A DNA stretch of 11,005 bases, taken from positions 1-11,005 of the forward strand of contig JANWZY010000084.1 in NCBI GenBank assembly GCA_025061935.1, read 5' to 3'. The notes below the pieces were generated by a model that was given only the letters and a program-made list of their open reading frames with translations, was not told the origin of the DNA and did not search any database. Made by a program: the position numbers and the translations under genes. Source of the stretch: Verrucomicrobiia bacterium. GTDB taxonomy: Bacteria > Verrucomicrobiota > Verrucomicrobiia > Limisphaerales > DTLC01. Shown here piece after piece: positions 1 through 6,871 of this stretch (positions are counted from its first letter, which is position 1; each line of letters begins with the position of its first letter).

Positions 1-80
1 TGCTCCAGACGCTGACGCGACTGCCGGTGGCGCTTTCCATACGCGAAGCGTTTTGGAGTGCGCCGGCGCTAGCCGGCGCT
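1..80. repeat. Interspersed GC-rich repeat, copy 1 (cut by window edge)
   Basis: Bases 4-67 are identical over 64 bases to 223-286, so this is a second copy of the element described at 199-300, with its left part lying outside the window. It ends in a perfect inverted repeat, CGCCGGC (61-67) and GCCGGCG (72-78) around GCTA, which also reads as a tandem 9-base direct repeat (62-70 and 72-80). It has no credible coding content. The identity over spacer as well as hairpin sequence argues for recent duplication or dispersal of a defined element. Confidence 0.8.
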
Positions 81-198
81 GTGATGCTTTGCGGATCAGT
101 CCCGTGGCTTGGGTGGAAATGGAGGACCTGGTCGGACCCACCACTGGAACGGACGGGGGAAAGCGACAGGGGAATCTGCAGTGCCTGCGTGCGTAGGG

Positions 199-300
199 AA
201 AAGCGGCAGCAAGCTGCCGCATTCCAGACGCTGACGCGACTGCCGGTGGCGCTTTCCATACGCGAAGCGTTTTGGAGTGCGCCGGCTCGCCGGCGCTCTG
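199..300. repeat. Interspersed GC-rich hairpin repeat, copy 2 (most complete)
   Basis: The element opens with a perfect 8+8 base inverted repeat, GCGGCAGC-AA-GCTGCCGC (203-220). A middle section follows that is identical to copy 1. It closes with GCCGGC-TC-GCCGGC (281-294). The middle section is itself flanked by near-complementary arms (CCAGACGCT around 224-232 and AGCGTTTTGG around 266-275), so the whole unit could fold as a large cruciform or branched hairpin. Read on the minus strand, the first hairpin is followed by TTTT (199-202), a weak terminator shape. I recall similar elements from Pedosphaera-like Verrucomicrobiota genomes; that recall is untested here. Confidence 0.8.
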
Positions 301-428
301 ACGCTGCACAACCATGCTCTTGAGCGGGGTTCAGAACGCAGAGCCGGCCCCCTTGCGCAGGCCTTGTTTGTTCACGTGCGGACCGGCCAATAAAAGCGCC
401 GCGTGGAGTATGCGCGGTGTACCGGAGC

Positions 429-452
429 AAAAAAGCGGCAGCAAGCTGCCGC
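429..452 (-). terminator. Candidate rho-independent terminator for the minus-strand operon
   Basis: On the minus strand the sequence is an 8-base-pair GC-rich stem, GCGGCAGC-TT-GCTGCCGC (452 to 435), followed directly by six T (434-429). In practice the loop opens to about four bases. It lies about 340 bases downstream of the permease stop codon, and I see no stronger hairpin-plus-T-run in between. It is part of repeat copy 3, so termination may be a side effect of the repeat. The hairpin is clear; its role for this operon is inferred from position. Confidence 0.5.
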
Positions 453-464
453 ACTCCAGACGCT
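431..464. repeat. Interspersed hairpin repeat, copy 3 (truncated)
   Basis: The same opening hairpin as copy 2 (435-452), followed by the same ACTCCAGACGCT-type shoulder, after which the sequence diverges at about 465. It therefore holds only the first third of the unit. Truncated copies next to fuller ones are typical of dispersed short repeats that decay or recombine. Confidence 0.7.
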
Positions 465-794
465 TCGCCGCGTAGGACGTTCTCCTGGCTGTACCACTGT
501 GCCAATGAAACGGGCTTGCAACGCCCGGTCTTTTGTACTGCATGCCCGAGCTTCGTTGCTGTCACCCGAGGTGCGGGACGCTGACAGAGTGGTGGGCCCA
601 TTTGCACGGAATGCACACACCGCCCACAGGAATGAGCAATTCCACAGGCAGACGGAGATTGAATTTAATCCGATGTCAACAAGGCCGTCCCAAGCACGAA
701 GTGTAATTTGCTTCCACGCTCTCGGGATACCCGGCACGCTATGCAAACATCGTGTACACTGGCGGGCCCCAAAGCGCGCTGATTGAAAAAACCT
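465..794. other. Non-coding flank downstream of the operon
   Basis: About 330 bases between the last repeat and the permease stop, with no frame I can support as a gene. Frames that stay open here have no recognisable domain, are rich in Arg, Ser and Cys, and run through the repeat hairpin. The T-run just after the permease stop (786-791 as A on the plus strand) has only a 5-base stem (GCTCG/CGAGC) ahead of it and sits inside the last codons, so I do not call it a terminator. A GTGTACAC palindrome lies at 752-759. Confidence 0.4.
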
Positions 795-1775
795 TCACGC
801 TCGTTTTGTGCCGAGCCTGTCAACGGCAACTGCGGCAAGGATAACGATGCCTTTAATGACCTGTTGCCAGAAGGGCGATACATCGAGCAGGAACAGGCCG
901 TTGTTGAGCACGCCAATGATCAGGCACCCGAGCACGGTGCCGGGGATCGAGCCGCGCCCGCCCGACAGCGACGTGCCACCAATCACAACGGCCGCAATCG
1001 AGTCCAGCTCGTAGCCCATGCCAGCCTTCGGGTCCGCTGCATCGAGCCGCGCGGTGACAATCAACCCCGCTACGCCTGCCAACACGCCGCAAATTGTGTA
1101 AACACCGAGCTTGATCCTGTCCACGCGCAGTCCCGTCAGAAGTGCGGCGCGTTCATTGCCGCCCACAGCATAAACGTACCTGCCGAACCGCGTATGCCGC
1201 GCCACTACGTGAAACAATGCGACAAGCGCGGCGCAGATCCAAACCGGCATGGGCAGGCCGAGCAGATAACCCGTGCCGATGAACCCGAAGCTGGGCCCCA
1301 AAGCCGTGATTGGGAACCCGCCCGTCCAGAGCATGGTCAGGCCGCGGCCGATGCTCATCATTGCGAGCGTGGCAACAAATGGCGGCAGGCCGAGCCGCGT
1401 AATGGTGAACCCGTTGAACCACCCCAGCACAAGCCCGACCAGGAGCCCGGCCAGCACCGCACCCGTGGTTGTAAACTCCAGATGCACACCGAGCATGGGC
1501 AGCCCGATGCCGTTCTTGAGCAGGCCGGCAGCCACCGCGCCGGCAAGCGCAAGGATTGCCCCCACAGACAGGTCTATGCCGCCGGTCAAAATCACGAGGG
1601 TCATGCCGACCGACAGGCACAGGTTGACCGATATCTGCAGCAGGATGTTCCGCGCGTTGCCGACGGTGAGGAACTTGTCCGAGAGCACGCTGAGCGCGAT
1701 GATCATCAGCGCCAGAGCAATCAACGATTGGAACCGAGCAAGTTGTGGCGATTTCATCATGGATTGCGTCAACAT
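795..1775 (-). CDS. RbsC-type sugar ABC transporter permease
   Basis: Integral membrane subunit of a carbohydrate uptake ABC transporter of the ribose/xylose/galactose class. The 326-residue protein has the usual family length and aligns to RbsC almost throughout. It has hydrophobic segments from about residue 17, the conserved VGMTLVILTGGIDLSVGAILAL block (56-77), a VGGNERAALLTGLRV loop (204-218), and the cytoplasmic coupling region GYELDSIAAVVIGGTSLSGG (254-273) that contacts the ATPase. The last hydrophobic helix is near the C-terminus. The ATG at 1775 is the first in frame. ATGs at residues 6 and 7 are alternatives, and none has a Shine-Dalgarno sequence. It is the last gene of the operon, 196 bases after the ATPase, which is a wide gap for subunits of one complex. 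The family assignment is secure. The substrate cannot be read from this subunit. Confidence 0.95.
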   Translation of the reverse strand: MLTQSMMKSPQLARFQSLIALALMIIALSVLSDKFLTVGNARNILLQISVNLCLSVGMTLVILTGGIDLSVGAILALAGAVAAGLLKNGIGLPMLGVHLEFTTTGAVLAGLLVGLVLGWFNGFTITRLGLPPFVATLAMMSIGRGLTMLWTGGFPITALGPSFGFIGTGYLLGLPMPVWICAALVALFHVVARHTRFGRYVYAVGGNERAALLTGLRVDRIKLGVYTICGVLAGVAGLIVTARLDAADPKAGMGYELDSIAAVVIGGTSLSGGRGSIPGTVLGCLIIGVLNNGLFLLDVSPFWQQVIKGIVILAAVAVDRLGTKRA

Positions 1776-1975
1776 AATGCAACAGCACGCACCGAAGCGT
1801 GCGGTTTGGGCGCAGCCGAGTTAGGTCCGGAAACCCTTCCCGTCGGCCTACCGCGCATGACGCGGCCAGTTCTGATTGTTCCACCGCCTGTTGCGGTCAG
1901 GACAAAGCCCCAACGCCAGCGCTTGCACGGCGCTGTCCCAGCCGCGAGCATGCTCATGAAATGGTTTCCGTTCAT
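1769..1975 (-). CDS. Unrecognised 68-aa frame filling the ATPase-permease gap (doubtful)
   Basis: The ATG at 1975-1973 overlaps the TGA stop of the ATPase gene as ATGA. The frame stays open until a TGA at 1771-1769, which overlaps the permease start as ATGTTGA. It therefore bridges the gap with the same overlaps seen at genuine junctions of this operon. The predicted protein is basic and rich in Gly, Arg, Thr and Pro, with no membrane segment, signal or domain I recognise. Open frames of this size are common by chance in GC-rich DNA, and the stem-loop at 1785-1802 lies inside it. It might be translated only to carry ribosomes across to the permease. I would not assert it as a protein without conservation data. 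Confidence 0.2.
   Translation of the reverse strand: MNGNHFMSMLAAGTAPCKRWRWGFVLTATGGGTIRTGRVMRGRPTGRVSGPNSAAPKPHASVRAVALC
1785..1802 (-). other. Stem-loop just upstream of the permease start
   Basis: A perfect 6-base-pair stem, GCACGC and GCGTGC, around a six-base UUCGGU-type loop when read on the minus strand. It ends ten bases before the permease ATG. It could shape translation initiation or mRNA stability of the permease message. It is short, so chance is possible. Confidence 0.35.
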
Positions 1976-3534
1976 GCCCCCGCATTATTTGTTTTCGCCG
2001 TGTCCGACCTCGGCAACGCGGCATGCATGATCTTTTCTTCCGTCGCCTCGGCCCTTGCGAATTCGGCGGTTTTGCGGCCCTCGCACATGACCATTATCCG
2101 GTCCGCTACTGCCATGAGTTCAGGCAGCTCGGACGATGCAATCACCACACCGAGGCCGGCGCGCGCAAGCTCGTCTATTAGCGCGTAAATCTCGCGCTTC
2201 GCGTTGATGTCAATGCCGCGCGTTGGCTCGTCCAGCAGCAGTACTGCCGGGTTCGTAGCCAGCCATTTGGCGAGCACCACTTTCTGCTGCGTGCCCCCGC
2301 TCAGGTTGAGCACGGGCTGGTCTATCGTGGGCGTCTTGATCTGGAGCCGGGACACGAACTGTTCCGTCAGAGCGCGCGCAGCCGAGTGGTTAATCAATCC
2401 GAACCGTGTGAGCCGCTCCAGGCTCGGCAGCGTCGTGTTTTCGCACACGCTCATGCCGAGCACAAGCCCGGCAAGTTTCCTGTCCTCGGGCGCAAGTGCA
2501 ATGCCCGCAGCGATTGCGTCCGAGGGCGAATCAAGCCGAATCCGCCTGCCTTTGATATGAACGCTGCCGCTTGCGCGGCCGGCGTGCAACCCGAACAACG
2601 TCTCCAGCAGCTCGGTCCTGCCCGCCCCCATCAGACCGAATATGCCCAAGACTTCACCGGCGCGAACCTCAAAGCTCACGTTGTCAACGAGCCGCGTGCC
2701 GGGTAGGTCAGGATTCGGCAAGGAAATGTGCTCTGCGCGCAGCACAACGTCGCCAAACTCAGCGCGCGTGCGCTTGTATAGCTCGGTCGGCTCGCGCCCG
2801 ACCATCATTCGCACGATTTGGTCGGTCGAGAACTCGCGCAGTGGGCCTGACCCGATGCGTCTGCCGTCGCGCAACACGGTCAGGTCATCGGCAATGTGCG
2901 GCAGCTCGTCCAGCTTGTGTGTGATGTAGATGATTGCCACCCCCTGCCGCTTGAGCCTGTTAATAAGACTGAACAAATGCTGCACCTCAAGCTCGCTCAG
3001 CGCCGAGGTCGGCTCGTCCATGATTATGATGCGCGCATTAAACGACAGCGCTTTGGCAATCTCGACCACCTGTTGCTGGCCCACGCGCAGATTCGATACC
3101 TGAGTGTGTGGGTCAATTCGCAGCTCAAGCTCGGCCAGCAGCGCACCGGCTTGTGCGTGCATGCGGTCATAATCAATCAATCCTGTGCGCCTGACCGGCT
3201 CGCGCCCGAGGAAAATGTTCTCCGCCACACTAAGCGTGGGCACCAGATTCAGCTCCTGGAAAATGATCGCGATGCCTGCAAGCTGCGCCTCGCGCGGGTT
3301 CGCGAACTCGACGCGCCGGGCGTCGAGGTAAATCTCGCCTTCGTCAGGCTGTAACACGCCGGCAAGAATGTTCATGAGCGTAGATTTGCCCGCGCCGTTT
3401 TCGCCGACCACAGCCATCAACCTGCCCGCGCGCACCTGCAGATCAACGCGGTCGAGCGCGCGCACGCCCGGGAACGATTTCGATATGTTCCGCGCCTCGA
3501 GGATGACTTCGCCCTGGCTTGTGCGCGCCGTCAT
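1972..3534 (-). CDS. RbsA-type sugar ABC transporter ATP-binding protein (two ATPase domains)
   Basis: Energy-coupling subunit of the sugar importer, 520 residues with two tandem nucleotide-binding domains as in RbsA, XylG and MglA. Domain 1 has Walker A GENGAGKS (44-51), Q-loop FQELN (92-96), signature LRVGQQQ (149-155) and Walker B IIMDEPT (170-176). Domain 2 has the degenerate Walker A GLMGAGRT (300-307; Arg replaces Lys, as in E. coli RbsA), EDRK (350-353), canonical LSGGTQQK (411-418) and Walker B LLLDEPTRGID (432-442). Arg in place of Ser in the first signature is also seen in relatives of this class. The start is supported by GGAG five bases upstream and by an ATGA overlap with the DUF2291 gene. 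It works with the permease at 795-1775 and the binding protein at 4360-5349. Confidence 0.97.
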   Translation of the reverse strand: MTARTSQGEVILEARNISKSFPGVRALDRVDLQVRAGRLMAVVGENGAGKSTLMNILAGVLQPDEGEIYLDARRVEFANPREAQLAGIAIIFQELNLVPTLSVAENIFLGREPVRRTGLIDYDRMHAQAGALLAELELRIDPHTQVSNLRVGQQQVVEIAKALSFNARIIIMDEPTSALSELEVQHLFSLINRLKRQGVAIIYITHKLDELPHIADDLTVLRDGRRIGSGPLREFSTDQIVRMMVGREPTELYKRTRAEFGDVVLRAEHISLPNPDLPGTRLVDNVSFEVRAGEVLGIFGLMGAGRTELLETLFGLHAGRASGSVHIKGRRIRLDSPSDAIAAGIALAPEDRKLAGLVLGMSVCENTTLPSLERLTRFGLINHSAARALTEQFVSRLQIKTPTIDQPVLNLSGGTQQKVVLAKWLATNPAVLLLDEPTRGIDINAKREIYALIDELARAGLGVVIASSELPELMAVADRIMVMCEGRKTAEFARAEATEEKIMHAALPRSDTAKTNNAGA

Positions 3535-4172
3535 TCGATCTCCACAAACACTGGCACGACACGGAGTGGGAACAGGTTCACGGCGTCGCTGCCAAGCTCG
3601 GCGCAGCCGGCGAACCTGATGCGCGCGCCCGGCTTGGCCCCCGCGCGCAACTGCGGCACGACACGTTGCTCGATCAAGCGGTTCAGCTCGGCCGAGATGG
3701 CGTTGAAGTCCTGCGAGTTCGGGTAATCATTCACATCAATCAGCCCTGTGCCGTCTCTGACTGCGTTGCCGAAGATCAAGCCTGCCTGGAGCGCGACCTC
3801 GGGCGCCGTTGCCGATGGCGTCACGGTGAGCAGGACTTCCGTGTCCGAGGCACTGACAACTGTGCCGGTGCCGCGCAAAAAGAAGTTGCAGGTCTGGCTC
3901 AGGCCGAGGCTGCGCCCGAACTTCTGCCGCGCCGCAGCCGGGTCGGTGCGCAACAACGCCACAAGCTCATCCGCGGCCACGGCGCGCGGCACCGCCGGCA
4001 AAAGTTGATTCGTCCAGAACCGCTCGACGAACTCGGCCGCATTGAATGTGCCGGGCGGCCTGTGCTCAGTGCCGCGGTTGGTCCGGACTACGCGGAACGG
4101 CGGCAGCAGCCAGAAAAATGCTACAGCGACAGCGAGCACAATCAGTATGTGAAAGAGCCGACGCATGATCAT
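3531..4172 (-). CDS. DUF2291 family membrane-anchored or exported protein
   Basis: A 213-residue protein recognised as DUF2291, a family of unknown function found beside ribose-type sugar ABC transporters. The N-terminus has two basic residues, then a hydrophobic stretch at about residues 7-23, which looks like an uncleaved anchor or signal sequence with no lipobox cysteine. The remainder is predicted to lie outside the cytoplasm. Family-like stretches include the FNAAEFVERFW segment (43-53) and the region near 135-180 with GNAVRD, the DVNDYPNSQDFN block and ALNxxI-like helix residues before VVPQL. Its stop overlaps the ATPase start (ATGA), so translation is probably coupled and the product is likely an accessory of the transporter. 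ATGs at residues 1 and 3 are both possible. The family assignment is good; the biochemical role is unknown. Confidence 0.85.
   Translation of the reverse strand: MIMRRLFHILIVLAVAVAFFWLLPPFRVVRTNRGTEHRPPGTFNAAEFVERFWTNQLLPAVPRAVAADELVALLRTDPAAARQKFGRSLGLSQTCNFFLRGTGTVVSASDTEVLLTVTPSATAPEVALQAGLIFGNAVRDGTGLIDVNDYPNSQDFNAISAELNRLIEQRVVPQLRAGAKPGARIRFAGCAELGSDAVNLFPLRVVPVFVEIE
3540..3543 (-). promoter_or_regulatory. Shine-Dalgarno sequence of the ATPase gene
   Basis: GGAG on the minus strand with a five-base spacer to the ATG at 3534, inside the last codons of the DUF2291 gene. It is the only convincing Shine-Dalgarno motif in front of a recognised gene in this operon, and it fixes the ATPase start at the overlap. 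Confidence 0.6.
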
Positions 4173-4181
4173 CCAGACAGC

Positions 4182-4355
4182 CTAATACCTGTACGCCGAG
4201 GCGAGCGCGGCACGCTCAACGGCGCAGGCGAACTTTGCGCAGAGCGGGCTGGACCGGGGCGCGACGCGCCCGCGATGCGACGCTGCGCAACGCACCAAAT
4301 TGCACGCGGCTCTGCCCTCGTAGAGCACGTACACTCGGTCCAGCAGCGGTTCCAC
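4182..4355 (-). CDS. Unrecognised 57-aa GTG-start frame between binding protein and DUF2291 (doubtful)
   Basis: AAGGAG (4368-4363, formed by the last codons of the binding-protein gene) is followed after seven bases by GTG at 4355. That frame runs 57 codons to TAG at 4184-4182, nine bases before the DUF2291 ATG. It would fill most of a 187-base gap. The predicted peptide is rich in Ala, Arg, Ser and Cys (four Cys) and matches nothing I know. The strong palindrome at 4257-4271 lies within it, which fits a structured spacer better than a coding region. Treat it as a candidate only. Confidence 0.2.
   Translation of the reverse strand: MEPLLDRVYVLYEGRAACNLVRCAASHRGRVAPRSSPLCAKFACAVERAALASAYRY
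4257..4271 (-). other. GC-only palindrome (stem-loop) downstream of the binding-protein gene
   Basis: GGGCGCG-A-CGCGCCC is a perfect 15-base palindrome. It would fold as a six-pair all-GC stem with a three-base loop. No T-run follows, so it is not an intrinsic terminator. A stem-loop just after a solute-binding-protein gene is a common device for protecting that segment of mRNA, so that binding protein is made in excess over the membrane subunits. The fold is visible; the function is inferred from position. Confidence 0.4.
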
Positions 4356-4359
4356 AGTG

Positions 4360-5349
4360 TTACTCCTTGCGTCCGTAGCCTGTGTACAGGTGCACATTGT
4401 CCTGGGTGACAAGCTCCACCTGCACTGGCACCTTTTGCGGGAAATCGCGCCGGCCTTTGAAGTATTCGTCTGCGAACTCGGCGGCCATGCGCGCCATCGT
4501 TTTCGGGAACTGCATGCCAGTTGCTTCGATCTTTTTTTCTGCAATGAGCCTGATCACATCTTCAGCACCGTCGAATCCGAACACCTTGACCTGCTTGTCC
4601 TTGCCCGCCGCTACAAGCGCCTGGTACGCACCCATCGCCATGGCGTCGTTACCGCAGAACACGGCGTCAATGTCCGGATGCGCCTGCAGGATTGATTCCA
4701 TGACCTCGAGACCTTTGGCACGGTCGAACTCACCGCTCTGCTGCGCGACCATTTTCAACCCTGGGTACCGGTCAACGACACTGTGGAACCCGCGCGACCG
4801 GTTCCACGTGTTGTTGTCGCCCACGATGCCGAGCAGCTCGGCGTACTTCGCGTTTGTCCCGACACGCTGCACAAAGTATTGCCCCAGCGCCACGCAGCCC
4901 GAGTAGTTGTCAGACAAAATCTGTGCTGTGGCTGCGTCGGTGGCGTTAATCTCGCGGTCGATGCAAAACACCGGTATGCCGGCCGCTTTGGCCTTGCGCA
5001 CGTTTGCGATCGAGCCGTTCGCGTCGGTCGGGTTAAACAGGATCGCGTCGTACCGCGCAGCAATGATGTTCTCGAAGTGCGCGGCTTCGCGCGCAGTGTC
5101 GTTTTGCGAATCGAACACAGTGGCGTCGTGCCCCAGCTCAATAGCGCGCGCCTTGGCCGTCTCGGCCAATACAACGAACCACGGGTTGTTCAACGTCGAG
5201 ATGACAATTGCGATCTTGCGTTTGCCGGACGGTTTGCCTGACGGTTCGCCCTGCACCGCCTGCTCGGCCTTCGGCTTGCACCCCGCGCAAAACAGCAGTG
5301 CGGCGCCGATTGCCACCGCACACACAATTTGGATCGGTTTCATTTTCAT
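4360..5349 (-). CDS. RbsB-type sugar-binding lipoprotein of ABC transporter
   Basis: Extracytoplasmic solute-binding protein of the periplasmic-binding-protein type 1 (ribose) class, 329 residues from the ATG at 5349. It starts with a short basic n-region and a hydrophobic core, then FCAGC, so Cys24 is probably lipidated. A Lys/Gly/Pro-rich linker (25-44) precedes the fold at KIAIVISTLNNPW. Compared by eye with E. coli RbsB, the ribose-contact residues are kept (Asn55, Phe58, Asn106, Asp131, Arg132, Arg184, Phe208, Asn234, Asp260, Gln280). Only Phe15 of RbsB is changed, to Trp57. This points to a pentose or similar small sugar. An in-frame ATG at 5373 would add eight residues. Neither start has a Shine-Dalgarno sequence, and I chose the one giving the most typical signal peptide. 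It follows the kinase gene closely and supplies ligand to the permease and ATPase encoded downstream. Confidence 0.93.
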   Translation of the reverse strand: MKMKPIQIVCAVAIGAALLFCAGCKPKAEQAVQGEPSGKPSGKRKIAIVISTLNNPWFVVLAETAKARAIELGHDATVFDSQNDTAREAAHFENIIAARYDAILFNPTDANGSIANVRKAKAAGIPVFCIDREINATDAATAQILSDNYSGCVALGQYFVQRVGTNAKYAELLGIVGDNNTWNRSRGFHSVVDRYPGLKMVAQQSGEFDRAKGLEVMESILQAHPDIDAVFCGNDAMAMGAYQALVAAGKDKQVKVFGFDGAEDVIRLIAEKKIEATGMQFPKTMARMAAEFADEYFKGRRDFPQKVPVQVELVTQDNVHLYTGYGRKE

Positions 5350-5395
5350 AGCGATTCTTGTTGGATTGCTCATTGGACTTGTGCGTCGAAAAATT

Positions 5396-6868
5396 TCACA
5401 GCACACGTTTGACAGCTTTGAGCCAGCCTGCATGCAACTGCTGCGCCTGCTCGGCGGGCATCTGCGGCCGGTAAACCTGCACCTGGCGCGGCAGCGCCGC
5501 CAGTTCCTCGAGCGACCCGGCCAGGCCAAGTCCGAGCAGGCCGTTCATAGCCGCCCCCCAAGCGGATGATTCGGGTACATCTGAGGCGCGCAGCTCCGCG
5601 CGCGTAATGTCCGCAGTAAATTGCATTAGAAACCGGTTGCGCGTCGGGCCGCCGTCGCATTCCACACATTGCAAAGTGTGGAATCGGTCCGCCTGCATCA
5701 TCTCGATCACATCACGGATTTGGTAGGCGATGGACTCGAGTGCGGCGCGCACGACATGCTCGCGGCGCGTGTGAGCGGTCATGCCCACAATGGCCGCGCG
5801 CGCGTCCGGCGCCCAGTACGGCGCGCTCAGCCCGGCAAACGCGGGCACAAGGTACACGCCGCCGGTGTCGGGTACGCTGGTCGCCAGCGCTTCGACTTCT
5901 GCCGCGTCGCGGATCAACCCGAGCTGGTTCTTGAGCCACTCGATTGTGGCAGCGGAAAAGTTGATGATACCCTCGAACGCGTAAGTCGGCGTGCCGCGCC
6001 AAACCCAGGCGAGCGCAGTTACAGCCCCCTTGGCCGGCATGCAAAACTTGCTGCCAATGTTGAGCAGTATGCTCGTGCCTGTGCCGAAAGTTGCCTTGGC
6101 CATGCCCGGCTTGTAACACCGCTGCGCGAAAAGCGAGGCCTGCGAATCGCCCATCACACCGATGATCGGCACGCGCTTGGGCAACGCGCCTGCTGCATCC
6201 GTCTCGCCGAACTGTGCGGCGCTTTCGCGGACCTCGGGCAACGCGCGCAGCGGCACGCCGAACAGCGCGCACAGCTCCTCGTCCCACCGCAGCTTGCCGA
6301 TATCAAACAGCAGCGTGCGACTTGCATTGGTATGGTCGGTCGCGAAGACCTTCCCGCCGGTCAGCCGGTAAATCAGGTAGGTGTCTATTGTGCCAATGCG
6401 GGCCGTGCCGGACTCGAGCTTGGCCGCGAGCTCGGGCTTTTCGTCGATCAGCCATTTGAGCTTCGACGCGGAGAAGTACGTGTCAATCTTCAGCCCGGTC
6501 TTGCGCAGCACCGGCTCCTGCCACCCCTCAGTAACAAGCGTTTGGCAAATCGGATCACCGCGCCTGTCCTGCCAGACCAATGCGTTGTGCAAAGGTTTCC
6601 CCGTGCCGGTCTCGAACACAACTACTGTCTCGCGCTGGTTTGTGATGCTCAGGCAAACGAGTTCATCGAGCCGCGCCCGGTCCCGCTCTGCCACCTCCCG
6701 AATCACGGCCAGTGTGTTCTGCCAGATTTCTTCCGGATCGTGTTCGACCCAGCCGGGCTGCGGATAGATTTGCCGGTGCTCGCGCGCGGCCTTGTCCAAC
6801 ACCTTACCGCGCGTGTCAAAGAGCACCGCCTTGGTCGCGGAAGTGCTTTGGTCAATGGCGAGGATCAT
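5396..6868 (-). CDS. FGGY-family sugar kinase, glycerol-kinase-like; candidate ketose (apulose) kinase
   Basis: ATP-dependent carbohydrate kinase of 490 residues that aligns with GlpK from end to end: DQSTSATK phosphate loop (6-13), QPGWVEHDPEEIW (37-49), ITNQRET (75-81), FGTGTSILLN (261-270), VPAFAGLSAPYW (341-352) and CDGGPTRNRFLMQF (404-417). The putative catalytic Asp241 lies in GDSQ. Against E. coli GlpK, glycerol-contact residues Arg83, Glu84, Trp103, Tyr135 and Asp245 are kept (Arg79, Glu80, Trp99, Tyr131, Asp241). Gln246 and Phe270 are both Ser here (Ser242, Ser266), and the Gly-rich fructose-bisphosphate regulatory loop is not conserved. An automatic label of glycerol kinase is therefore doubtful. 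Set between a split transketolase (three-base gap) and a pentose-type binding protein, it more likely phosphorylates the ketose made by the isomerase. D-apulose is my favoured substrate, unproven. Confidence 0.88.
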   Translation of the reverse strand: MILAIDQSTSATKAVLFDTRGKVLDKAAREHRQIYPQPGWVEHDPEEIWQNTLAVIREVAERDRARLDELVCLSITNQRETVVVFETGTGKPLHNALVWQDRRGDPICQTLVTEGWQEPVLRKTGLKIDTYFSASKLKWLIDEKPELAAKLESGTARIGTIDTYLIYRLTGGKVFATDHTNASRTLLFDIGKLRWDEELCALFGVPLRALPEVRESAAQFGETDAAGALPKRVPIIGVMGDSQASLFAQRCYKPGMAKATFGTGTSILLNIGSKFCMPAKGAVTALAWVWRGTPTYAFEGIINFSAATIEWLKNQLGLIRDAAEVEALATSVPDTGGVYLVPAFAGLSAPYWAPDARAAIVGMTAHTRREHVVRAALESIAYQIRDVIEMMQADRFHTLQCVECDGGPTRNRFLMQFTADITRAELRASDVPESSAWGAAMNGLLGLGLAGSLEELAALPRQVQVYRPQMPAEQAQQLHAGWLKAVKRVL

Positions 6869-6871
6869 AAG

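Noticed and set aside
1..464. CRISPR array
   Set aside because: The repeats are long, unevenly spaced, hairpin-rich and only three in number. No regular spacer structure or cas gene is present.
372..786. Open frames on both strands in the left flank
   Set aside because: They read through the hairpin repeat and give Cys/Arg/Ser-rich sequence with no family resemblance. I treat the region as non-coding.
783..2030. Long plus-strand open frame (415 codons)
   Set aside because: It runs antisense to the permease gene, is very rich in Arg, Gln, His and Pro, and has no recognisable domain. It is a by-product of GC-rich codon use on the other strand.
3519..4409. Plus-strand open frame of 296 codons
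   Set aside because: Antisense to DUF2291 and the binding-protein end; composition is Arg/Ala/Gly/Gln-rich with no domain.
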